Of a stretch of DNA of 64,000 nt, positions 15,499 through 22,326 are shown in pieces. The notes under the pieces are model-generated. The model saw only the letters and a list, made by a program, of their open reading frames with translations. It made no database searches and had not been told where the DNA came from. The stretch covers positions 1,104,501-1,168,500 of the forward strand of contig NZ_JACJVJ010000001.1 of NCBI RefSeq assembly GCF_014237875.1, given 5' to 3'. The DNA is from Parasphingopyxis marina. Its GTDB lineage: Bacteria > Pseudomonadota > Alphaproteobacteria > Sphingomonadales > Sphingomonadaceae. Numbering within the stretch: position 1 is the first letter of the stretch; the number at the start of each line of letters is the position of its first letter. A program made the translations under genes and the position numbers.

Positions 15499-17295
15499 GT
15501 GAAGGGATGGACGCGCTATTTTCCGATCCTCGATTGGGGGCGGCGCTATAATGGGGGCACGCTGACCAGCGATCTTGTCGCGGCGATCATCGTCACGATC
15601 ATGCTGATCCCGCAAAGCCTCGCTTATGCCCTGCTCGCGGGATTGCCGGCGCAGATCGGCCTGTACGCGTCGATCCTGCCGCTCATCGCCTATATGATCT
15701 TCGGGACCAGCCGGACGCTGGCGGTGGGCCCCGTCGCGGTCGTTTCGCTGATGACTGCGGCCACGGCCAGCGGCATCGCCGCGCCCGGCAGCCCCGAATA
15801 TATCGGCGCCGCATTGGCGCTGGCGCTGCTTTCGGGCGCGATGCTCGTCATCATGGGTGTGCTCAGGCTCGGATTCCTGGCCAATCTGCTCTCGCATCCC
15901 GTCGTCTCCGGCTTCATCACCGCGAGCGGCATCATCATCGCGACGAGCCAGCTCAAGCATATTTTCGGGATATCGGCGCATGGCGAAAACCTGCCCGCGC
16001 TCGTCGGTTCGCTTGCCGGCAATATCGGCGCGCTCAACCCCTTCACCCTGGCGCTGGGCGTGGGCGCGATCCTGTTCCTGTTCTGGGTGCGCAAGGGATT
16101 GAAGCCGCTGCTCATCCGTCTCGGCCTGGCGGATCGCCCGGCGGACCTGCTGGCCAAGGCAGGGCCGGTGCTCGCCGTGCTCGTCACCACGCTCGCCGTG
16201 GTCGGTCTCGGCCTCGATGCGCGCGGCGTGGAGACCGTCGGCGCGATACCCGCGGGCCTGCCGCCGGTCGCGTTGCCCGGGATCGACCCCGGCCTGTGGG
16301 CGCAGCTTGCCGTGCCCGCGCTGCTGATCTCGATCATCGGCTTTGTGGAATCGGTTTCGGTGGCCCAAACGCTCGCCGCCAAGCGGCGCCAGCGGATCGA
16401 CCCGGACCAGGAGCTGGTGGGGCTCGGTGCCTCGAACATCGCGGCCGCGGTTTCGGGCGGTTATCCGGTGACCGGCGGCTTTGCCCGCTCGGTGGTCAAT
16501 TTCGATGCCGGGGCGGCAACGCCGGCGGCCGGCGGTCTCACCGCGGTCGGCATTGCGCTTGCCACCCTGTTTCTGACGCCGCTTCTTTATTTTCTGCCGG
16601 TGGCGGCGCTGGCCGCAACGATTATCGTGGCCGTTCTCAGCCTTGTCGATTTCCGCACGCCGCTGGTCCTGTGGCGCTATTCGAAGAGCGATTTCCTGGC
16701 CATTTCCGCGACCATCCTCGTGACCCTGGGGCTTGGCGTCGAGACCGGTGTTATCGCCGGCGTGGGGCTGAGCCTCGTCCTCCATCTCTGGCGGTCGTCG
16801 CGGCCGCATGCGGCGATCGTCGGCCTTGTTCCCGACACCGAGCATTTCCGCAATGTGACGCGTCACGCGGTGGTCACCGTGCCGCACTTGCTGACGATCC
16901 GGGTCGACGAGGCGCTGACCTATCTCAACGCGCGCTGGCTGGAGGAGTTCGTGCTGGAGCAGGCGGCCGACCGGCCCGAGCTGCGCCATGTCGTGCTGAT
17001 GTGTTCGGCGGTGAACGAAATCGACGCCTCGGCGCTCGAAAGCCTGGAAGCGATAAACCACCGCCTCGCCGAAGCCGAGGTCCGGTTCCATCTCTCGGAA
17101 GTCAAAGGCCCGGTGATGGACCGGCTCAAGCGCAGTCCCTTGCTCGACGCGCTAACCGGCACGGTCTTTCTTTCGCAGTATCAGGCCTTCGACACGCTCT
17201 CCGCCGACCCGTCCGCGATGGACGAGAGAGACGGGGAGGGCATGGACGTTTTCGAAAACGCGCAGCTCTATTTCCATGCGCGCGGTCTGATCTGA
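15499..17295 (+). CDS. SulP family anion transporter with STAS domain
   Basis: The 598-residue protein carries the SulP core (about 10-14 membrane segments; the motif LIPQSLAYALLAGLPAQIGLY near residue 36 is the family signature) and a C-terminal STAS domain at about 450-570 (VVLMCSAVNEIDASALESLE). SulP proteins carry sulfate, bicarbonate or other anions. The start is GTG with AAAGGGGCAGG upstream. Position at the end of a persulfide-oxidation operon suggests export of the sulfite or sulfate formed, which is inference. Confidence 0.92.
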   Translation: MKGWTRYFPILDWGRRYNGGTLTSDLVAAIIVTIMLIPQSLAYALLAGLPAQIGLYASILPLIAYMIFGTSRTLAVGPVAVVSLMTAATASGIAAPGSPEYIGAALALALLSGAMLVIMGVLRLGFLANLLSHPVVSGFITASGIIIATSQLKHIFGISAHGENLPALVGSLAGNIGALNPFTLALGVGAILFLFWVRKGLKPLLIRLGLADRPADLLAKAGPVLAVLVTTLAVVGLGLDARGVETVGAIPAGLPPVALPGIDPGLWAQLAVPALLISIIGFVESVSVAQTLAAKRRQRIDPDQELVGLGASNIAAAVSGGYPVTGGFARSVVNFDAGAATPAAGGLTAVGIALATLFLTPLLYFLPVAALAATIIVAVLSLVDFRTPLVLWRYSKSDFLAISATILVTLGLGVETGVIAGVGLSLVLHLWRSSRPHAAIVGLVPDTEHFRNVTRHAVVTVPHLLTIRVDEALTYLNARWLEEFVLEQAADRPELRHVVLMCSAVNEIDASALESLEAINHRLAEAEVRFHLSEVKGPVMDRLKRSPLLDALTGTVFLSQYQAFDTLSADPSAMDERDGEGMDVFENAQLYFHARGLI

Positions 17296-17338
17296 AGGGG
17301 CTCAACGCACCCGGTCGCGGCACCGGCCCGGGATAGGC

Positions 17339-18106
17339 TTACCAGCTCCAGCCGCCCCAGCCGCCCCAGCTCCAGCCATCATCATCATCGTCGTCGTCGT
17401 TGGATCCGTTGTTCCCGCCGGAGCTCGCGTTGTTTCCGCCGGAGCTGGCGTTGTTGCCACCCGAGCTGGCGTTGTTTCCGCCCGAACTGGCGTTGTTTCC
17501 GCCCGAACTGGCGTTGTTGCCACCCGAACTGGCGTTGTTTCCGCCGGAGCTGGCGTTGTTTCCGCCGGAACTGGCATTGCCGCCGCCGCCGCTCGAACCG
17601 CCACCACCGGAACCGCCGGACGAGCTTCCGCCGCTGCTCGATCCGCCCGAGGAGGAGCTGCTGCTTCCGCCGCTCGATCCGCTCGAAGAACCGCTGCTGC
17701 TGGAACCGCCCGACGAGCTGCCGCCCGACGAACTGCTGCTGGAGCTGCCGCCATCGTCATTCGATCCGCTGGAAGAGCGACTGCCGCCAGAACTGCCACC
17801 GCTGCTCGATCCGCCCGAAGAGCCGCCACCGCCGCCGCTGGAACCGCCGCTGGAACTGCCGCCACTGCTGCCCGAACTGCCATTGCCGGAATCGTCGCTG
17901 CCATCGCCACCGCCCTTGCCGGTGTCGCAACCAGCCGTCGTGCCCTGCAGACAATCCGACACGGTGTTCATCGTCCCGCCCACCGAATCTCCGGTGTTTG
18001 CCACGGCCGCGCTGATACCGAGCGCGATAAGCGCGATCGCGAGGCCATATTCGACATTGGTTACGCCGGCGGTGCTTTTGAGCAGGCTCTTGCTTTTCCG
18101 TTCCAT
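17339..18106 (-). CDS. Flp-type pilin-like protein with long Gly/Ser/Asn tail
   Basis: The 255-residue product begins like an Flp/Fap pilin: a basic leader, then TNVEYGLAIALIALGISAAV with the conserved Glu before the hydrophobic helix (about 17-34). Ordinary Flp pilins end near residue 60. Here two cysteines (C52, C60) are followed by about 190 residues of Gly-Ser runs, eight near-perfect repeats of NASSGGN, then a cluster of seven Asp and a Trp-rich end (GWSWGGWGGWSW). AAGGAAGAA precedes the ATG at 18106. No tad/cpa assembly genes are adjacent. It could be a surface-exposed adhesive pilin or a pilin-derived secreted polymer. Confidence 0.75.
   Translation of the reverse strand: MERKSKSLLKSTAGVTNVEYGLAIALIALGISAAVANTGDSVGGTMNTVSDCLQGTTAGCDTGKGGGDGSDDSGNGSSGSSGGSSSGGSSGGGGGSSGGSSSGGSSGGSRSSSGSNDDGGSSSSSSSGGSSSGGSSSSGSSSGSSGGSSSSSSGGSSSGGSSSGGSGGGGSSGGGGNASSGGNNASSGGNNASSGGNNASSGGNNASSGGNNASSGGNNASSGGNNASSGGNNGSNDDDDDDDGWSWGGWGGWSW
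17421..17588 (-). repeat. Eight tandem 21-bp coding repeats
   Basis: Eight copies of a 21-bp unit (plus-strand form beginning GARCTSGCRTTG) lie inside the pilin-like gene and encode NASSGGN. Copies differ at only a few, mostly third, positions, so the array is recent and prone to slippage. Confidence 0.9.
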
Positions 18107-18462
18107 GATTAATTCTTCCTTGTTCGGGGCTGACCCCGAACTAGGCGAGCGGCCTTGCGAAAAGATGAAATGCCAAGGTTTACGCGATGTTACGAGTTTC
18201 ATTTACCCGTTACAGCGATTCCCCTACCACTCTGATAACAAAAGATAATATCTGCCATTCTGCTTCGCGTCAGGCCTCCGCCGAGAGCAAGCTTTCGGCA
18301 TTGAGCCGGTGTGGCAGTCTTTGATTAGGGATTTCGATAAGGCGGTTGCCATGCGGTTCGCGCGGTCGCACGCCAGTGTCGCGATCGCGCGCTGCGCGCT
18401 TGCCTTGATAACGATTGTTAGGATAAACGGTTCACAGGAGAGACGATCGCGGAGAGGATTCC
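18107..18462. other. Divergent intergenic region with no gene seen
   Basis: This 356-bp stretch holds the 5' leader of the pilin-like gene (minus strand) and the promoter region of the flavoprotein gene (plus strand). No open frame in it looks coding. An operator (18409-18420) lies near its right end. Confidence 0.6.
18409..18420. promoter_or_regulatory. Operator palindrome (site 5)
   Basis: TAACGATTGTTA is the exact reverse complement of the core at 1344-1355. It lies 42 bp upstream of the VAO-type flavoprotein start, 17 kb from the first site, which links the two catabolic loci. Confidence 0.75.
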
Positions 18463-20034
18463 ATGAGGCTGCAACTGCCTCCCGGCGTAACTGCATCGCA
18501 GTTCGATGCCGGGCTCAACGCGTTTCGGGGCGTGGTCGGCGATGACTGGACGCTCGCCACCGATCTCGATCGCGACACTTACGCCGATTATTACGCGCCC
18601 GGCGACCTGGACGAGCACGCGCCCGGGGCGGCCGTCGCTCCGGCCAGTGTCGAGGAAACCCAGGCGATCGTCCGGCTCGCCAACGAACACCGGATCCCGC
18701 TCTGGCCGATCAGCCGCGGCAAGAATCTCGGCTATGGCGCGGCCGCCCCGCGCGTGCCGGGCACGGTAGTGCTCGACATGGGCCGGATGCGCCGTATCCT
18801 CGAGGTGAATGACGATCTTGCCTATTGCGTGGTCGAACCCGGCGTCAGCTTTTTCGATCTCTACGAATATCTGCGCGCCAATAATCATCCGCTCTGGATG
18901 TCCGTTCCCGGCAATGCCTGGGGATCGGTGATGGGCAACGCGCTCGATCACGGTTTCGGCTACACGCCCTACGGTTTCCACGCCCGCAACATTTGCGGAA
19001 TGGAGGTGGTGATGCCTACCGGCGATGTGATGCGCACCAATATGGGCGGCATGGAGGGCAATCACAGCTGGCACGTCTACCCGCTGAGCTTCGGGCCCAG
19101 CTTCGACCAGATGTTCACCCAGTCGAACATGGGGATCGTCACCAAGATGGGCTATTGGCTGCAGCCGGAGCCCGAGCACAGCATATCGCTGTCGATGGAA
19201 GCGCCCAACGAGGAAGATATCGGCTGGATCGTCGACACCATCTCGCCGATGCGCCGCAACGGCCTGATCGACCAGAACCAGTTCGTATCCTCCTCCCTTG
19301 GCCGGCTCGTGCTGATGGGGCAGCGCAGCGACTTCTACGACGGCCCCGGCGCGATGCCCGACGAGGTGGCCGATCAGATCCGCGCCGACCACAATCTCGG
19401 CTTCTGGGCCGTCAACATCCGCGTTTACGGGGAGGAAGCGGTCAACCGGGCCAAGGCCGATGTCATCAGGCGCGCCTTTGCCGAACATACCGATACCGAA
19501 TTTGTCGAGACGGCCTGGAGCCGCGGCGAAGAGGTGAACACCATGGATCCGGGCTTCGGCGTGCCGACGGCGGTGCCCTTGCAGATGGCGAACTGGACGG
19601 GCGGACGTGGCGCGCATCTCGGCTTTTCGCCGATCGTTCCGGCGACTAGCGAGCATATCCTGCGTCAGCTCGAACGGTCCCGCGCGGTGATCGCGGCGCA
19701 CGATGTCGATTTCTACGCCTCGTTCACGCTCGGCGAGCGCTATGCGACCAACATCAATATGCTGATGTACGATCGCGACGATGAAGAGCAGGTCGCCAAT
19801 ATCAGGCGGCTCTTCAACGCGCTGATCGCCGATGCCCGCGAATCCGGCTATGGCGAATATCGCACCCATCTGAGCTGGATGGACCCGGTCTCCGACACCT
19901 ATGATTTCAACGACCATGCCCAGCGGAGAATGGCCGAGGCGATCAAGGACGCGCTCGACCCCAACGGCATTATCGCGCCGGGCAAGCAGGGTATCTGGCC
20001 CGAACGCTATCGTGCTCAGCGGGAGGGTTCGTGA
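18463..20034 (+). CDS. VAO/4-cresol dehydrogenase-type FAD-linked phenol oxidase, flavoprotein subunit
   Basis: The 523-residue protein has the PCMH-type FAD domain: PASVEETQAIVRLANEHRIP and WPISRGKNLGYG for the pyrophosphate loop (about 62-93), then the VAO-type cap with the C-terminal ALDPNGIIAPGKQG. Size and pattern match 4-cresol dehydrogenase (PchF) and eugenol hydroxylase flavoproteins, which oxidise para-alkylphenols by hydride transfer and water addition. The next gene encodes a cytochrome c, as in those flavocytochromes, so electrons probably go to cytochrome rather than O2. GGAGAGG precedes the ATG. Preferred substrate (4-alkylphenol, eugenol, vanillyl alcohol) is not determined. 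Confidence 0.92.
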   Translation: MRLQLPPGVTASQFDAGLNAFRGVVGDDWTLATDLDRDTYADYYAPGDLDEHAPGAAVAPASVEETQAIVRLANEHRIPLWPISRGKNLGYGAAAPRVPGTVVLDMGRMRRILEVNDDLAYCVVEPGVSFFDLYEYLRANNHPLWMSVPGNAWGSVMGNALDHGFGYTPYGFHARNICGMEVVMPTGDVMRTNMGGMEGNHSWHVYPLSFGPSFDQMFTQSNMGIVTKMGYWLQPEPEHSISLSMEAPNEEDIGWIVDTISPMRRNGLIDQNQFVSSSLGRLVLMGQRSDFYDGPGAMPDEVADQIRADHNLGFWAVNIRVYGEEAVNRAKADVIRRAFAEHTDTEFVETAWSRGEEVNTMDPGFGVPTAVPLQMANWTGGRGAHLGFSPIVPATSEHILRQLERSRAVIAAHDVDFYASFTLGERYATNINMLMYDRDDEEQVANIRRLFNALIADARESGYGEYRTHLSWMDPVSDTYDFNDHAQRRMAEAIKDALDPNGIIAPGKQGIWPERYRAQREGS

Positions 20035-20465
20035 TGAAACCGGCATTCACCGTGCTTGCCGCCTGCATGCTCCTCGCCGCCTGTTCGGCGGACGGAGAGC
20101 CCGCGGTGGGCGGGCCGGAAGGCGGACCCCCGCCGATGGAATTTCGTCCGATGGAGGCCGAGCAGGGAGCGGATGTGACCGATCCGGCCAGTCGCGTCGC
20201 GGTCGGCCAGGATGGCGAACGCATGTTCAACCGGCGCTGCGGCGTCTGTCATCTGGGCGGCGGCATGGGCACCAATCTGCTGACCGGCCGGGTCGGCCCG
20301 GAAAACGCGCTGCTTGCGCAACGGCCCGGCGGCGTGCCTTCGGCATTGACAATGGCGGCGGTGCGCAATGGCCTGGGCGCGATGCCGCCGCTCTCTCGCG
20401 TCGAGGTCACGGACGCCGAACTCGACGCGATCGCCGCCTATCTGTCGGAGGATCACGCGCCATGA
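20034..20465 (+). CDS. Cytochrome c subunit of the VAO-type flavocytochrome
   Basis: The 143-residue protein has a lipoprotein-like signal ending in LAAC, a linker rich in Pro and Glu, and a class I cytochrome c domain with the heme site CGVCH near residue 69 and a later axial-Met candidate in GLGAMPPL. It would take electrons from the FAD subunit encoded just upstream, as PchC does for PchF. The ATG at 20034 overlaps the flavoprotein stop, with GGGAGGG upstream; a GTG one codon earlier is possible. Confidence 0.9.
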   Translation: MKPAFTVLAACMLLAACSADGEPAVGGPEGGPPPMEFRPMEAEQGADVTDPASRVAVGQDGERMFNRRCGVCHLGGGMGTNLLTGRVGPENALLAQRPGGVPSALTMAAVRNGLGAMPPLSRVEVTDAELDAIAAYLSEDHAP

Positions 20466-20956
20466 TCGGCAGCGTCAACAAGCGCGAATTCCTGGCTGGA
20501 TCGGCGATCGGTGCGGCCTGGGCATTTGGCGGCCGGCTGCTGGGGCGCGGCGCGGACGGGACGTCGTTCGATCGCCGGATCGCCGCCGCGCTGGTCGACG
20601 CGCGGACGCCGCTGGGCGAAGAACTGGCGAGCGCGGCGCGCCGCGCCGGCGTGCGGACGATGCGCTTCGACGGCGCGGACGCCCGCATCTGGCGCGATGC
20701 CCGGGCGGGTTTCGGTTTACGGCCCGGCGAGGCGATGATCGGACTGACGGGCTGGTCGGACTGGACGCTGCTGCGGCCGGCCCTTGCCGAACATCGCAAA
20801 CTTGCGCGCACCGAACTGCGCATCGACCGGTCCGACATGGCGCCGGGCGAGCTGGTTCCCCTGCTGGCCGGCAATATAAATGGACGGTCGCCGGTCCGGT
20901 TGCGGTCCGGCATCACGCGATCCGGGCACACGCAATTCGGCTGGCTTGTCGCCTAG
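20462..20956 (+). CDS. Uncharacterised exported protein of the flavocytochrome operon
   Basis: The 164-residue product begins SVNKREFLAGSAIGAAWAF, which looks like a Tat signal with Lys-Arg in place of the twin Arg, or a signal anchor. The rest is a basic alpha/beta domain (DARTPLGEELASAARRAGVR, then GEAMIGLTGWSDWTLLRPAL) that I do not recognise. It overlaps the cytochrome c gene by ATGA and so belongs to the operon. A role in maturation or docking of the flavocytochrome is possible from position only. Confidence 0.75.
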   Translation: MIGSVNKREFLAGSAIGAAWAFGGRLLGRGADGTSFDRRIAAALVDARTPLGEELASAARRAGVRTMRFDGADARIWRDARAGFGLRPGEAMIGLTGWSDWTLLRPALAEHRKLARTELRIDRSDMAPGELVPLLAGNINGRSPVRLRSGITRSGHTQFGWLVA

Positions 20957-20986
20957 GCGCCAGCGCCGCAGCGCGCGAGGTCGGCT

Positions 20987-21184
20987 TTAGAAAAGTGCCG
21001 GTTCGCTGAACGAAATGATGCCGTCCCGATGATCAAGATCGGGGAGCCGCGTAAACCGGCCGACGAAGATTTCGCAGCCGGACGTCATCCGGACATCGAA
21101 GATTTCGCCGTCGATGCGGTGGAAACGCGCGACCTTGTGAAGCGATACGGGCTTCTCGGCCTTGAAGGATCGAGGACTGTGCAT
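20987..21184 (-). CDS. Doubtful small hypothetical protein
   Basis: The 65-residue frame begins with ATG and reads MHSPRSFKAEKPVSLHKVAR, ending in ISFSEPALF. It has no signal peptide or membrane segment. The pattern G-E-I-F-D-V-R-M-T-S-G-C-E-I-F-V-G looks like alternating beta strands, so it may be a real small beta-rich protein, but upstream there is only a weak GGAC. It could equally be a chance frame in a GC-rich gap. Confidence 0.3.
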   Translation of the reverse strand: MHSPRSFKAEKPVSLHKVARFHRIDGEIFDVRMTSGCEIFVGRFTRLPDLDHRDGIISFSEPALF

Positions 21185-21225
21185 TCGTCCGATATCGCGG
21201 CTACTGCTTAAGAAAAAGTAGACGC

Positions 21226-21247
21226 CCCGATCTTTTTCAGGATCGGG
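21226..21247. repeat. Hairpin-forming inverted repeat
   Basis: CCCGATC (21226-21232) and GATCGGG (21241-21247) are perfect complements around TTTTTCAG. The loop is T-rich, but no T run follows the right arm, so it is not a convincing terminator; an operator or mRNA hairpin is possible. Confidence 0.5.
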
Positions 21248-21378
21248 TGTTAACCATAACGTCTTGGAAAGCTTTGCTTTCTGTCTTGTCCTGAGACGAT
21301 TTCAGCCCGGCTTCTTTATCGTTTGCCGCGACCTCGCAAATATGTTTAGATTCGATCAACCATGTTCGGAGGCGTGCT

Positions 21379-22326
21379 ATGGACCAGAGCAGGATCAGCG
21401 CGACGGATGGCCACGCACTGGCCAGCGATGCAGCCGATCCGTTGCTCGACGATACCGAACTCCGCCGTGTAACGCCTCCCAAGCCTTCTTCGCTGTTCGA
21501 CCTCGGCCAGTTGGAAGTGACGTGGGACGAGGAACGCGAGGCGCTGTGGACGTTCATGACGCCGCGCAGCCGGCCCAGTTTCAACCTGCACATGCTCCGC
21601 GATTTCGAGATCTGGCAGAGCGAGATCGCGCGCCTCTACGGCATAGGCGGGGAGCCGCTCCGCTATCTGATCCTGGGATCGCGCTTTCCGGGCGTCTGGA
21701 ATTTCGGTGGCGATCTTGGCCTTTTCTCCAAATATATCCGTAACCGCGATCGCCAGGCGCTGCTCGACTATGGTCGCGCCTGCAACAACATCCTCCATCG
21801 CAACATGAAGTGCCTGGGCCTGCCGATCGTCACGATCGGGCTCGTCCAGGGACAGGCGCTGGGCGGCGGGTTCGAGGCACTGATGTCTTTCAACGTGATC
21901 ATCGCCGAACGCAGCGCGAAATTCGGATTGCCCGAAATCGCCTTCGGCCTGTTCCCGGGCATGGGCGCGCACGCGCTCCTGGCGCGGCGCCTGGGATTTG
22001 CGCGGGCCGAGCAGATGATCCTGAGCGGCAAGACCTATTCGGCGCAGGAGATGTACGATCTCGGTCTCGTCCATATGCTTGTCGAGGATGGCAAGGGCGA
22101 AGAGGCGGTGAAGGATTATCTGCGCACCAACAACCGCCGCCATGCCGGCAACAGCGCGGTCTACGAAGCCAGCCGCCACGTGCTTCCGGTAACCCTCGAC
22201 GAGCTCAACGCGATCGTCGAGATCTGGGCCGATACGGCGCTCAAGCTGGACGAGGGCGATCTTCGGCTGATGGAGCGGCTGGTGCGCGCCCAGGCGAAGC
22301 TCTCGGAAAAGGTCAGCGCAGGTTGA
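21379..22326 (+). CDS. rpfF: RpfF-like crotonase, probable DSF-family signal synthase
   Basis: The 315-residue protein has the crotonase fold with the RpfF layout: WNFGGDLGLFSKYIR at 107-121, VQGQALGGGFEALMS at 156-170 and GLPEIAFGLFPGMGA at 183-197. The two glutamates E166 and E186 are spaced 20 residues apart, as the catalytic pair of RpfF that dehydrates and releases cis-2-unsaturated fatty acid signals. The N-terminus is about 25 residues longer than in Xanthomonas RpfF. GGAGGCG precedes the ATG. No rpfC/rpfG neighbours are present; instead two membrane GGDEF-EAL genes converge on it, overlapping it by 14 bp. Confidence 0.82.
   Translation: MDQSRISATDGHALASDAADPLLDDTELRRVTPPKPSSLFDLGQLEVTWDEEREALWTFMTPRSRPSFNLHMLRDFEIWQSEIARLYGIGGEPLRYLILGSRFPGVWNFGGDLGLFSKYIRNRDRQALLDYGRACNNILHRNMKCLGLPIVTIGLVQGQALGGGFEALMSFNVIIAERSAKFGLPEIAFGLFPGMGAHALLARRLGFARAEQMILSGKTYSAQEMYDLGLVHMLVEDGKGEEAVKDYLRTNNRRHAGNSAVYEASRHVLPVTLDELNAIVEIWADTALKLDEGDLRLMERLVRAQAKLSEKVSAG

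Larger units (their letters stand above)
20957..21378. other. Intergenic region, at most one doubtful small gene
   Basis: This 422-bp region separates the flavocytochrome operon from the rpfF-like gene. It contains the short minus-strand frame at 20987-21184 and a 7-bp hairpin (21226-21247). Beyond the GGAGGCGTGCT ribosome site of the next gene I see no other element I can name. Confidence 0.6.

Noticed and set aside
17421-17588. Regular 21-bp repeats that might be a CRISPR array
   Set aside because: The copies are directly adjacent with no unique spacers and are in frame within a coding gene.
17400-18248. Long plus-strand open frame opposite the pilin-like gene, rich in Pro, Leu and Glu
   Set aside because: It is open because the repetitive GGN/TCN codons of the pilin gene read without stops in reverse. 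There is no ribosome site or domain, and the minus-strand frame has a pilin signature.
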